Assembly: GCF_014192395.1 (NCBI RefSeq)
Contig: NZ_JACHXW010000007.1
Span: 79,213-143,212 of the forward strand
Length of the DNA: 64,000 nt
From: Paenibacillus endophyticus
GTDB lineage: Bacteria; Bacillota; Bacilli; Paenibacillales; Paenibacillaceae
Direction: 5' to 3'
Shown here: piece after piece, positions 1-7,981 of the stretch
Position numbering within the stretch: the stretch's first letter is position 1
Layout of the letters: every line of letters begins with the position of its first letter
Translations under genes and position numbers: made by a program
The notes under the pieces: generated by a model
Seen by the model: the letters and a program-made list of their open reading frames with translations, nothing else
What the model was told of the DNA's origin: nothing
Database searches by the model: none

Positions 1-545
1 TCGCTCCATGGAGTTGGCGTCCCCTTCGTGCTCAGCTTGCCAGGTAAGACAGGTGCTTCTACGACAGCGGGAAACTCTTGATAACCAAACAAAAGATTCT
101 CATGCATCGCAATGATCTCATATTTGGGTCCATGGAAAGCTTGTTCCTCCTGCAGCTGGTAATGATAATAAATATAGCTTGCCGCCATCTCCGGCTTCAA
201 ATGCGCTACCCTGCGCTCAACAGTCTCCTTGCGCAGCCAGTGCTCCTCGCTGGCAGGCTCGTTGAAATGAAACACATCGATCATTGGAATCCACTTCCGC
301 GTCTCAGCCTGCCCTGGCCAATTCAATAAAAATGGCGCCACCGACGACATCAGCACAGACGGCTCGAGCTGTCGATTCCTGCACTCGCAATACAAGAATA
401 GGTTGCGCTCCCACCGAAAGCAGCCGACGGTCATGATCTCCCCTTGCTCCATTAGCGCCAGTACCGCTTCCTCCCGTTTCGCGGCAACAATCGCCTGCTC
501 TTCCTTGCCTTCCTGCATGTAAGCTCTTGCTACAAGTCTAATCAT
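1..545 (-). CDS. Unknown protein, C-terminus cut off by window edge
   Basis: An open minus-strand frame runs from an ATG at 543-545 to the left edge without a stop, giving at least 181 residues (MIRLVARAYMQEGK...). A GAGG ribosome-binding site sits six bases upstream. The protein is soluble, rich in Trp, Tyr and His (for example residues NWPGQ and IYYHYQ), with no signal peptide or membrane segment. I do not recognise the family. The even codon use and good start support a real gene. The palindromic repeat cluster at 584-699 lies immediately upstream. Confidence 0.75.
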   Translation of the reverse strand, partial: MIRLVARAYMQEGKEEQAIVAAKREEAVLALMEQGEIMTVGCFRWERNLFLYCECRNRQLEPSVLMSSVAPFLLNWPGQAETRKWIPMIDVFHFNEPASEEHWLRKETVERRVAHLKPEMAASYIYYHYQLQEEQAFHGPKYEIIAMHENLLFGYQEFPAVVEAPVLPGKLSTKGTPTPWS

Positions 546-583
546 ATGTACCTCGCTTCTCTTATTTGGGTAGATTGCTGTAA

Positions 584-707
584 GCACCTATAGGTGCCTA
601 CATGCAGCGAACTCGGGTTACTTTAGCACTGTTAGAGCACATATGTGCTTATCGCGGTGAACTTGGGTTACTTTGGCGCTGTTAAAGCATATATGTGCTA
701 ATCGCGG
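584..707. repeat. Three palindromes at ~50-bp spacing in two direct repeats
   Basis: Palindromes lie at 584-597 (GCACCTATAGGTGC), 636-649 (AGCACATATGTGCT) and 686-699 (AGCATATATGTGCT, one mismatch), with centres 52 and 50 bp apart. The last two sit in ~50-bp direct repeats sharing GAACTYGGGTTACTTTRGCRCTGTTA. The gene-free stretch 546-892 holds nothing else obvious apart from the small gene's ribosome-binding site at its end. Confidence 0.75.
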
Positions 708-892
708 CGCTTCGACTTCACTCCATAGCTATCTCATCTAACGATTATATCTTTGTAGCCATCATAAAGGATGCCTTGTCCTGCCTCAATGGCTGCCGAA
801 TAAAAAATTCACCGTCATGCCTGATTTTTCAAATGTTGGTTATTCTAATGGGAGTAGTAAATATCACAATTGCATCCGAGGAGGGAACAGCA

Positions 893-1024
893 TTGGAAAG
901 CACCAAAAGTTTTGTCGATAAAATAAAAGCCAATCAGCACAAAGCCGAGCTCAATAAACGGCGCAGCGGCAACGGAAACCCAGCAGAAAGACTCTCCAAC
1001 AAGCAGCACGGCACCAATAAATAA
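893..1024 (+). CDS. Small 43-residue basic protein, unknown
   Basis: A TTG start at 893 is preceded by a near-perfect GAGGAGGG at 878-885 with seven bases of spacing. It opens a 43-residue frame (MESTKSFVDKIKANQHK...) ending at TAA and followed at once by a strong terminator. The peptide is hydrophilic, rich in Lys, Asn and Arg, has no Cys or membrane segment, and looks partly helical (residues 1-22) then disordered. A longer in-frame extension back to 695 lacks a ribosome-binding site. Function unknown; the translation signal is the main support. Confidence 0.6.
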   Translation: MESTKSFVDKIKANQHKAELNKRRSGNGNPAERLSNKQHGTNK

Positions 1025-1034
1025 ACCATATACA

Positions 1035-1073
1035 AAAAGACCTTTTGACGGAACAGCCGCCAAAAGGTCTTTT
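1035..1073. terminator. Bidirectional intrinsic terminator
   Basis: A perfect 13-bp inverted repeat (1035-1047 with 1061-1073) has an inner CGG/CCG pair. It is flanked by T-runs on both strands and lies between the convergent small gene and the gene ending at 1095. Confidence 0.85.
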
Positions 1074-1094
1074 CATCCTGCGTTTGCAATTCAT

Positions 1095-1421
1095 TTAAAC
1101 CGAATATTCATGGGGGTAATACTCAATGCGCGATTCGGCGAAAATCGTAAGAATGCCCTTATCCGCATCGTATTCGACCTGCCCATCCTTGATGTAATAC
1201 CACGTTTTCAACGTCGGCTGATCCTCATACTCCTGAAAAATAAACACATTCAGCTCATGCTTATGAGCGAGCACCTCTTCGAGCATCGGACCATTCGGTA
1301 CGTGAACCGTGAATCGCCAGCCCTGCCCCTGTGCTTCCTGCGTGTAAGGCACGCCGTGTTTATCCGAGTCGATAAACATCCGTCCGCCTATCGCGTGCTT
1401 CACTTGAAACGTTTGCTTCAT
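1095..1421 (-). CDS. Unknown 108-residue cytoplasmic protein
   Basis: MKQTFQVKHAIGGR... is a compact mixed alpha/beta-looking sequence with many aromatic residues (WRFTVHV, WYYIKDG, IEYYPHEYSV), no signal peptide and no recognised motif. The ATG at 1421 lies nine bases from GGGGGAGG; a GTG three bases upstream (1424) is an alternative start with tighter spacing. It follows the pirin gene by 49 bp on the same strand, so the two are probably co-transcribed and end at the terminator 1035-1073. Family not recognised. Confidence 0.75.
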   Translation of the reverse strand: MKQTFQVKHAIGGRMFIDSDKHGVPYTQEAQGQGWRFTVHVPNGPMLEEVLAHKHELNVFIFQEYEDQPTLKTWYYIKDGQVEYDADKGILTIFAESRIEYYPHEYSV

Positions 1422-1470
1422 CACGTAACACCTCCCCCAAAGCTTGCGCATGCAAACTAATCTCGAAAGC

Positions 1471-2169
1471 CTATGGCAAATCAATCAACATGAAAAATGA
1501 CGGTGAATCCGCCTGAAAAGCCAGCTCATTTAACGTTTCGACTTGCGCCGTATCGCCTGTCTCTAGCTGTTTGTCATTCACTTGAAGTACGCCCTCGATC
1601 ATATAAATGAATTGTTTGCGTCCCGGCTCAACGGTGTAAGCAAGCTGCTTTCCCTGCTCTAGCTTACTCAGATAAATCGTCATGTCTTGTCCGATCGATG
1701 CCATTTGCTCCGCTCCTTGCGCAGAGACAACAGGCAGCAGGGCATTGTGCAGCTTGTTCGGATCAAAGCTGCTCGCCTCGTAAGACGGCGCAAGTCCCCG
1801 TTCTCTCGGCATAAACCAAAGCTGCAGCAACCGCAGCTCCGTTTCCTCCGAGGCATTAAATTCCGTATGAATGACGCCGGTTCCAGCCGACATGCGCTGC
1901 ACTTCGCCAAAAGAGGATACGACGGAATTACCGAGGTTATCCTCATGTCGTATAAAACCGTCCAACACGATGGATACGATCTCCATATCGCTATGGGGAT
2001 GGGCGCCAAAGCCTCTTCCCGGAGCCAAATAATCGTCATTGCACACACGCATCACGCTAAAGCCGGTTCGATTCGGATCATGGTAGCCTCCGAACGAAAA
2101 GCTAGGCTGGCTGCGCAGCCAGCCTAGGTCTGCCGAATGCCGCTCAGCAGCAGGAAATACGTCGATCAT
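1471..2169 (-). CDS. Pirin family protein (YhhW-type)
   Basis: This is a 232-residue bicupin protein, the usual length of YhhW-type pirins. The four metal ligands of the family are visible at family-like positions: His57 and His59 in AHPHSDMEIV, His101 and Glu103 in IHTEFN. Members bind Fe/Ni/Zn and some show quercetin 2,3-dioxygenase activity; the substrate here cannot be read from sequence. The chosen ATG has GGAGGAGAGACG directly upstream; the longer frame to 2187 would begin inside that site. A promoter at 2206-2234 precedes it. Confidence 0.9.
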   Translation of the reverse strand: MIDVFPAAERHSADLGWLRSQPSFSFGGYHDPNRTGFSVMRVCNDDYLAPGRGFGAHPHSDMEIVSIVLDGFIRHEDNLGNSVVSSFGEVQRMSAGTGVIHTEFNASEETELRLLQLWFMPRERGLAPSYEASSFDPNKLHNALLPVVSAQGAEQMASIGQDMTIYLSKLEQGKQLAYTVEPGRKQFIYMIEGVLQVNDKQLETGDTAQVETLNELAFQADSPSFFMLIDLP

Positions 2170-2205
2170 CGTCTCTCCTCCAACCACAATTTATTTACTT
2201 ACTTA

Positions 2206-2234
2206 TTTATAGCAGTTTTCAAACGACCTAGCAA
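2206..2234 (-). promoter_or_regulatory. Sigma-A-like promoter for pirin gene
   Basis: On the minus strand TTGCTA (2229-2234) and TATAAA (2206-2211) are separated by 17 bp, 37 bp upstream of the pirin start. The spacing and -10 box are good; the -35 matches four of six consensus bases. It would uncouple pirin from the upstream FAH gene. Confidence 0.5.
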
Positions 2235-2237
2235 CTG

Positions 2238-3098
2238 CTAATCCCTTACAGGATTCAACAGCGGCTCAAAACGGTCGATATGGCATTCCACGATATCGCC
2301 ATCACGAATAACGACGGCGCCCGGCGTCCCCGTGATAATGATATCTCCAGGTAGCAGCGTCATTACGCGCGAATGATAAGCCACGCAAAACCATGGCCGA
2401 AACTTCATGTTAAACGTCTTGTTCGAATGAACCGTTTCACCGTTAAGCACGGTTTCCACTCGTATGGAAAGCGGATCTGGAAATTCATCCTTTGTCAGCA
2501 GCTCCGGCCCAAAGCTAAAGAAGGTATCAAAGCTTTTGGCTCTCGTTAAATAGCGCTGATTCCGGGCATGGATATCGGATGCGGTTACGTCAATCGAGGT
2601 TGTGTAGCCGGCAATGACGTCATATACCTCAGCCTCCGTAATGTTTTTGCATGTTTTGCCGATAATGATGCCGAGCTCGGCCTCTGCCGTAATTTTACCC
2701 GCATTCGGAGGAACTCGTATGGCGTCAAGCGGACCGATCAAGGCCGTATCCGGCTTCATGAAGCTGACGGGCTCTTCACTCGGATCGACAGCCGCAAGCT
2801 CCTCGGCATCCTTCACATAGTTGAGGCCAATTCCCCAGATTTTGCGCGGATAGCGATAGAGCGGGCCATACTCGGCTTCCTCGAAGGGTATGGCTTCAAG
2901 CTGCGCCAGCTTCTCTTTTCCGCCCGTGCCATACCATTCCGTGAGCAGCTCCAGCTCGCCAAGCCGGATAAGCTCGAACAGCTCCGTGCTCCAATTGGCA
3001 GCCTCTGCCGCATTAATCGTTTCAATCAGTACAAGGCCATGCGTGCCTACGATCGCGCCAAGCTCTTTTCCGTTTATTTTCACCGTTGCTACTTTCAT
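2238..3098 (-). CDS. Fumarylacetoacetate hydrolase family protein
   Basis: The 286-residue protein has the FAH C-terminal catalytic fold: the metal-binding pair Glu139/Glu141 in ITAEAELGIIIGK, Asp170 in TSIDVTASD, and the late LLPGDIIITGTPG motif. Family members hydrolyse, decarboxylate or hydrate beta-dicarbonyl-like acids in catabolism of aromatic and other ring compounds. The start has GGAGGAG eleven bases upstream. It is the last gene of a run with the amidase and the gamma-glutamyltransferase-like gene, suggesting an amide or lactam-type substrate degraded to a diacid, but the exact reaction is inference. Confidence 0.88.
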   Translation of the reverse strand: MKVATVKINGKELGAIVGTHGLVLIETINAAEAANWSTELFELIRLGELELLTEWYGTGGKEKLAQLEAIPFEEAEYGPLYRYPRKIWGIGLNYVKDAEELAAVDPSEEPVSFMKPDTALIGPLDAIRVPPNAGKITAEAELGIIIGKTCKNITEAEVYDVIAGYTTSIDVTASDIHARNQRYLTRAKSFDTFFSFGPELLTKDEFPDPLSIRVETVLNGETVHSNKTFNMKFRPWFCVAYHSRVMTLLPGDIIITGTPGAVVIRDGDIVECHIDRFEPLLNPVRD

Positions 3099-3119
3099 AT
3101 CACAGCACTCCTCCGCAGC

Positions 3120-4304
3120 TTATTGGTTCACGCTTGCATCCAAGCGGTTCGCTACCCATTCCAGCAGCCTCAAGTCCTGGCCGCGACCAGCAACGAAAGA
3201 AAGGCCGACCGGGCAGCCAAGCTCGCCTCTAATCGGCACCGTAATCTGCGGCAGGCCGGCTAAGCCAGCGATACAGCTCATTTCGAACGTCCGCAAGCGG
3301 CGCTGCTCCACCTCAGTTCCTCCCAAATGAAGAAGCGGCGCAATGGCCGGCACAGTTGGAAGCACTAGCACCCCATCATTGCCGAGCAGCTCATCCATTC
3401 GGCTACGCGCTTCTTCCCTAAGCGTATAGGCTGCTGAGCTATCCTGATCCTTCAGGGTGCTGGCCCATGCGAAACGCTCGGCAATGCCCGGACCGAAGGC
3501 GGGATTCACCCGCTCTACCCATTCTCGATGCTCGCGCCATATCTCGATTCCTTGAATCATGCGGAATGCATTCATCCACCCCGATATCCCGCCTGGGGCA
3601 ACCTTAACATGGCTCGCCTCTTCAACCAAATTGCGGAGCGCCGGAAAATACGCAGACGCCGCGGCCAACGTGTGCTGATCCGTTAACGACCATACATCAT
3701 CGGCAAATAGCATACGTCTAAACTCCTTTGCTCTGCTCCCAGCCTGATTGTCCAAAAGCATAAGGCCCACCTCAAACAGCAGCTGCGGATCGCGAGCCAT
3801 CCAGCCTACCGTATCGAAGCTTGGCGCAAGCGGGATCAATCCTCGCGTATGAACCGCTCCATGCGTAGGCCGAATGCCATATATTCCGCAGTAAGCAGAT
3901 GGGACCCGGATCGAACCGCCCGTGTCCGTGCCAATCGCGAAATCGGCTAATTCAGCCGCTACTGCCGCTGCAGACCCGCTGGAGGAGCCGCCAGGGATGC
4001 GTCCAGGCGCTTTCCTATTAACCGGTGTGCCGTAATGGGCATTCTCCCCGTTTATGCTGTACATAATCTCGTCCGTGATCGTCGTACCCGCAAGACGTGC
4101 GCCGCTGCGCAGCAGCCGGTCCACTACGGCAGCGTGCTCCTTGGCAGGCTCATGCGTACGCAGCCAGTCCGGATTGCCTGCGCCAGCCGTATATCCGGCA
4201 ATATCGAATACGTCCTTAACCGCAAACGTTTTACCGCTTAGCAAGCCTTCAGCGACAGGTTCTACCACCACTCGCTCATCAGCATACACATTCCAGCTTT
4301 GCAT
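3120..4304 (-). CDS. Amidase signature family hydrolase
   Basis: This 394-residue amidase has the Ser-cisSer-Lys triad: Lys30 in FAVKDVFDIAG, Ser107 in PGGSSSGSAA and the nucleophile Ser131 in GTDTGGSIRVPSA. It would hydrolyse a C-N amide bond to acid plus ammonia or amine in the cytoplasm. The start at 4304 has AAAGGGGA upstream; the open frame reaches 4424 inside the preceding gene but without a better site. It begins 34 bp after ywrD and is followed 21 bp later by the FAH gene, so the three look like one operon. Substrate unknown. Confidence 0.9.
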   Translation of the reverse strand: MQSWNVYADERVVVEPVAEGLLSGKTFAVKDVFDIAGYTAGAGNPDWLRTHEPAKEHAAVVDRLLRSGARLAGTTITDEIMYSINGENAHYGTPVNRKAPGRIPGGSSSGSAAAVAAELADFAIGTDTGGSIRVPSAYCGIYGIRPTHGAVHTRGLIPLAPSFDTVGWMARDPQLLFEVGLMLLDNQAGSRAKEFRRMLFADDVWSLTDQHTLAAASAYFPALRNLVEEASHVKVAPGGISGWMNAFRMIQGIEIWREHREWVERVNPAFGPGIAERFAWASTLKDQDSSAAYTLREEARSRMDELLGNDGVLVLPTVPAIAPLLHLGGTEVEQRRLRTFEMSCIAGLAGLPQITVPIRGELGCPVGLSFVAGRGQDLRLLEWVANRLDASVNQ

Positions 4305-4338
4305 CGAATTCGTCCCCTTTCTATCGTTCATGATGCGG

Positions 4339-5919
4339 CTACCAGCCAATCGCAGCACCGTCGCAGCGCGGATCAGAGCCGCCTTGCAGAAAGCCCTGCT
4401 CATCTCGTCTAATGGCATGCGCATGCCCCATAATGCCGTCGAAATCCTTCACTTTCCGAACCGTGTGGCCCGCGTTTGCCAGCGAATCCAGTACCTGCTG
4501 CGATACCCGGCCCTCAATCTTCAGCTCCTGCGTCGGCTCTCCCCATGTGCGTCCCCATACCCATCTCGGCTCATTAATCGCCTGCTGCGGGTCCATTCCA
4601 TAATCGATCATGCGCGTAATAATAGCCGTCTGTGTCTGCGGCTGCCCTTCTCCGCCTTGCGTGCCGTACAGCACTGCCGGTTTGCCGCCTAGGCAAGCCA
4701 TCGCTGGCATAAGCGTATGAAAGGTCCTTTTGGCCGGCTGAAGGCTGTTTACATGATTCGGGTCAAGCGAGAAAAACGAGCCGCGATTTTGTAGCAATAC
4801 GCCCGTATTGCCAGCAACCACGCCGGACCCAAACTCAAAGTAGAGGCTTTGGATAAACGAAACGGAGTTGCCTTCCTCATCGGCAACGGCCGCATAAGCC
4901 GTATCGCTGCCAAGCACCTGCGACTCCTCCGTTGATGCTCGGTTCATCTCGATTGAGGCAGCAAGCGCAGCTGCATAGTTTTTGTCCAATAGCCGCTCCA
5001 GCGGCACGTTCGTGAACGCAGGATCGGATAAATAAGCATTCCGATCACGGAAGCTGAGCTTAAGGGCCTCTACACATAGCTGGTAATAGGCATGTGAGCC
5101 GTGCTCCATCTCGCCAAGCTTGAACTTCTCCAATATATGAAGCGCCATAATGGCCGAGAAGCCTTGCGAATTAGGCGGCATTTGATGAACCGTATACCCT
5201 CGGTAGGAGCCTTCTATCGGCGCCACCCAGCTGCCTTTATGATCCGCAAAGTCATCGCCTGCCAGCAGTCCATCATGCTTCGCAAGAAAGTCCGTCATTT
5301 CCTTCGCGGTCTCGCCTTTATAGAACTCATCGCGTCCAAATTGGGCGAGGCGGCGCAGCGTCTTGGCCAGCGCGGGCTGCTTGAAGCGTTCGCCAATCTT
5401 AGCGGCCTGCCCGCCCGGCAAATAAATATCGGCAGTTTCGAGCGTCCTTGCCAGCACCGCTTCATTTTGAACCGTGTTGTGATATTGATCCTTGGACATC
5501 GGAAAACCATTCTCGGCATAATCAATCGCGGGCGCCAGCACCTCTGCCCATGTCAATCTGCCGTACTCGCTATGAACCGCGTCCCAGCCATCCACCATGC
5601 CCGGCACCGTTACAATACTGCGCACGCCGCGATTCGGAATTGCCGCAAGCCCCGCGTAGGCCTCTATATTTGCTTTATAGCCAGAACGGCCGCTTGCATT
5701 ATAACCTCTTACTTTGCCCTCGCTGTGATGATAGCCCAGCCAAAAGGAGTCCCCGCCGAGACTTGTCATATGGGGGTACACGACGGCCAGGCATGCGCTA
5801 ACCGCGACAGCCGCATCATAAGCATTGCCGCCCTGTTCGAGCATGCGTGCGCCAGCCGCTGTAGCTAAATAATGAGGGCTTACTACCATTGCCTTGGTTC
5901 CAATTACGGACTGATTCAC
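4339..5919 (-). CDS. ywrD: Gamma-glutamyltransferase-like Ntn hydrolase (YwrD type)
   Basis: This 526-residue Ntn-hydrolase has the gamma-glutamyltranspeptidase fold. The likely autocleavage/catalytic Thr340 lies in GSDTAYAAVADEEGNSVSF. No signal peptide is present, unlike secreted Ggt and as in cytoplasmic YwrD of Bacillus subtilis, whose length (about 525) matches. The GTG at 5919 is preferred because AGGAG lies eight bases upstream; a GTG at 5928 abuts that site. It is divergent from an AsnC regulator and two CHR-domain genes, the same set found in the B. subtilis ywr cluster. It probably hydrolyses or transfers gamma-glutamyl or related acyl-amide groups. Confidence 0.88.
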   Translation of the reverse strand: MNQSVIGTKAMVVSPHYLATAAGARMLEQGGNAYDAAVAVSACLAVVYPHMTSLGGDSFWLGYHHSEGKVRGYNASGRSGYKANIEAYAGLAAIPNRGVRSIVTVPGMVDGWDAVHSEYGRLTWAEVLAPAIDYAENGFPMSKDQYHNTVQNEAVLARTLETADIYLPGGQAAKIGERFKQPALAKTLRRLAQFGRDEFYKGETAKEMTDFLAKHDGLLAGDDFADHKGSWVAPIEGSYRGYTVHQMPPNSQGFSAIMALHILEKFKLGEMEHGSHAYYQLCVEALKLSFRDRNAYLSDPAFTNVPLERLLDKNYAAALAASIEMNRASTEESQVLGSDTAYAAVADEEGNSVSFIQSLYFEFGSGVVAGNTGVLLQNRGSFFSLDPNHVNSLQPAKRTFHTLMPAMACLGGKPAVLYGTQGGEGQPQTQTAIITRMIDYGMDPQQAINEPRWVWGRTWGEPTQELKIEGRVSQQVLDSLANAGHTVRKVKDFDGIMGHAHAIRRDEQGFLQGGSDPRCDGAAIGW

Positions 5920-6061
5920 GTCTATCACTCCTGAATATGAATTTGATTAGGATATAGCTCGCTTTTTTGAATGATAGATAATATAACATGATGCATAAAT
6001 CTAAAATACCACCTCGCCGATTGATAGGCAACTAAAATGTAAGTATTTTTTTAATATTATA

Positions 6062-6090
6062 TTGATTACGTATGAATTAGTGTATATATT
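6062..6090 (+). promoter_or_regulatory. Candidate promoter of AsnC-chromate operon
   Basis: TTGATT (6062-6067) and TATATT (6085-6090) are spaced 17 bp within the very AT-rich 247-bp divergent region between ywrD and ywrC. The region has many short AT palindromes such as around 6083-6100, plausible AsnC binding sites, but none is decisive. Confidence 0.4.
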
Positions 6091-6166
6091 TATACATATG
6101 GTAATTAAAATGCAATATTACAAGACACCTTGATAAGAGGTATTTTTTGAATGGAGCTGATAAAGC

Positions 6167-6649
6167 ATGCAAGAAAAAGCGTTTGATGAGACGAAAGCGA
6201 TAGAAATTGATGATATTGATCGAAGGATTATAGCTGAATTGAATATAAATGGAAGGATTTCTTACACGGATCTAGCCAAAGAAATCGGTTTATCCCGGGT
6301 TGCCGTTCAATCCCGCATCAATGCGCTAATGGAAGGAGGCGTAATCGAACGCTTTACTGCCGTTATTAATCCAGAGCGGATCGGCATTCACGTATCTGCA
6401 TTTTTCAATGTGGAGGTAGAGCCCAAGCATTTGCACGCCGTTGCCGATCAGTTGTCTACGGAGCCATTCGTTACGAGCCTCTACCATATGACGGGACCAA
6501 GCAAGCTGCATATGCACGGATTGTTTCGCAACAATCAGGAGATGGAGCATTTTCTAAAGGAAAAACTCTATACCCTGCCTGGCATCATGAGCGTAGACTG
6601 CCAAGTTTTAATTAACCGGTATAAGAGCCGTATGGGAATGAGGCTGTAA
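6167..6649 (+). CDS. ywrC: Lrp/AsnC family regulator (YwrC/ChrS-like)
   Basis: A 160-residue Lrp/AsnC protein: an N-terminal helix-turn-helix (residues ~15-65, [28 protein letters not shown] region) followed by a RAM ligand-binding alpha/beta domain (residues ~78-155). It lies two bases before the first chromate-transporter gene and is divergent from ywrD. In B. subtilis the orthologous YwrC (ChrS) controls the chr3N/chr3C chromate exporter genes, so autoregulation of this divergent region is likely. TGGAG precedes the ATG by about eleven bases. Confidence 0.9.
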   Translation: MQEKAFDETKAIEIDDIDRRIIAELNINGRISYTDLAKEIGLSRVAVQSRINALMEGGVIERFTAVINPERIGIHVSAFFNVEVEPKHLHAVADQLSTEPFVTSLYHMTGPSKLHMHGLFRNNQEMEHFLKEKLYTLPGIMSVDCQVLINRYKSRMGMRL

Positions 6650-6651
6650 GC

Positions 6652-7287
6652 ATGGCTGGCAAAATGATGAACAACCGCTACATGCAGCTCTCGTGGGCCA
6701 TGATGAAGACGGGCATTATCGGCTATGGCGGCGGTCCATCCGTTATTCCGCTCATTCGGTACGAGGCCGTTACCCATTATAAGTGGATGGAAGACGAGGA
6801 ATTCGGCGAGATTCTTGCGCTGGCTAACGCGCTCCCGGGACCGATCGCAACCAAAATCGCCGCTTATCTCGGTTATCGCGAGAAGGGCACCTTTGGCGCT
6901 ATCGTATCTGTACTCGCTCATATCATCCCTTCCGGCATCGCAATGATCCTGCTGCTGACGACCGTTCAATTTCTGAGCAGCGCGGCATTTATTCAAGGCA
7001 TGATCGGAGCCGTGACACCCGTTATAGCGGTTATGCTCGGGATGATGGCCTATGAATTCGGCGAGCGAGCTGTCAAAGGGCTAGGCAAATATGTGGGCTT
7101 CGGTTTTTTTGCAATCGCGTTCGCGCTTCTTCAAGGCGTTCACATCCATCCCGCTATCGTTATTCTATTATTCCTATGCTACGGTGCATTCCATTTGCGT
7201 ACGGTGGCGGCTCTGCAGCGCAGAAAACAGCAGAAGCAGCAGCGCAGCGTACAGAAGAAGGAGGGCGTAACCCGTGGAATGGATTAA
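6652..7287 (+). CDS. ywrB: Half-size chromate transporter (CHR domain), first
   Basis: A 211-residue membrane protein with a single CHR domain. It carries the family motifs GYGGGPSVIPLI near the N-terminus and LANALPGPIATKIAAYLGY, followed by about five hydrophobic segments. Short-chain CHR proteins work as heterologous pairs, with the two halves in opposite membrane orientation, to export chromate (or a related oxyanion). It starts two bases after ywrC (GAGG eight bases upstream) and overlaps the second half by 14 bp, indicating translational coupling. The C-terminus ends in a Lys/Arg/Gln-rich tail. Confidence 0.9.
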   Translation: MAGKMMNNRYMQLSWAMMKTGIIGYGGGPSVIPLIRYEAVTHYKWMEDEEFGEILALANALPGPIATKIAAYLGYREKGTFGAIVSVLAHIIPSGIAMILLLTTVQFLSSAAFIQGMIGAVTPVIAVMLGMMAYEFGERAVKGLGKYVGFGFFAIAFALLQGVHIHPAIVILLFLCYGAFHLRTVAALQRRKQQKQQRSVQKKEGVTRGMD

Positions 7288-7819
7288 TTTAATTATTGGT
7301 TTCTTTATTGCCAACGTTCTTGGCTACGGCGGGGGACCTGCGTCCATTCCGCTTATGTATCGAGAGATTGTGACCAACCATGCATGGACAACGCCTATGG
7401 AGTTTTCTAACATCCTCGCGTTAGGCAACGCGCTGCCTGGACCGATCGCGACCAAAATAGCCGCTTTCATCGGCTATGATGTCGGCGGCTGGCTAGGGCT
7501 TATTGTTGCGTTGGCGGCAACCATTGTTCCGTCGGCTGTGGCGCTGATTGTGCTGCTTAAAGTACTCCAGAAGCACCGCCAATCGCCTATTGTCAAAGGA
7601 ATGACGCTGCTCGTGCAGCCCGTAATCGCAATCATGATGCTGCTGCTTACTTGGCAAATGGCGCAAAGCTCCGTTGAATCGATCGGCATCATTCAATCGC
7701 TCATTATAGCGGCCGTCGCCTTCTGGGCGATGCAGTTCCGTAAAATCCACCCTGCTATCGTCATCGTTATTGCATTTGCATATGGCGGCCTCGTTATTCC
7801 TCATTTGCATGTGCTGTAA
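7274..7819 (+). CDS. ywrA: Half-size chromate transporter (CHR domain), second
   Basis: A 181-residue paralogue of the previous gene, with GYGGGPASIPLM and LGNALPGPIATKIAAFIGY motifs and five or six membrane segments. The GTG start at 7274 has AAGGAGG nine bases upstream and lies within the end of ywrB. Together the two proteins would form the chromate exporter. Two tandem genes rather than one long ChrA is the Gram-positive arrangement. Confidence 0.9.
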   Translation: MEWINLIIGFFIANVLGYGGGPASIPLMYREIVTNHAWTTPMEFSNILALGNALPGPIATKIAAFIGYDVGGWLGLIVALAATIVPSAVALIVLLKVLQKHRQSPIVKGMTLLVQPVIAIMMLLLTWQMAQSSVESIGIIQSLIIAAVAFWAMQFRKIHPAIVIVIAFAYGGLVIPHLHVL

Positions 7820-7832
7820 TTGCGGTTATTGA

Positions 7833-7882
7833 AAAAAGAACGGGTACCCCTGGCATGCCTGCCTTGGGTATCCGTTCTTTTT
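7833..7882 (+). terminator. Terminator of chromate operon
   Basis: A stem of about 17 bp (7833-7849 with 7866-7882, one mismatch) ends in a T-run, 13 bp after the ywrA stop. Confidence 0.85.
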
Positions 7883-7920
7883 GTGGTTTTCGCTTCTTAT
7901 AAACGAATCGGGGTGGAGAT

Positions 7921-7959
7921 AAAAAAAACAGCAGCCCAAGGAGAATAAACTTGGACTGC
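7921..7959 (-). terminator. Terminator of isomerase gene
   Basis: Minus-strand stem 7959-7950 with 7940-7931 (10 bp, one mismatch), followed on that strand by eight T residues (7928-7921). It closes the yidC-isomerase transcription unit. Confidence 0.85.
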
Positions 7960-7981
7960 CGGATCAATTGCCATTGCTTAG

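Noticed and set aside
845..1063. 72-residue hydrophobic minus-strand ORF
   Set aside because: It lies opposite the small TTG-started gene, runs through the terminator and has no ribosome-binding site.
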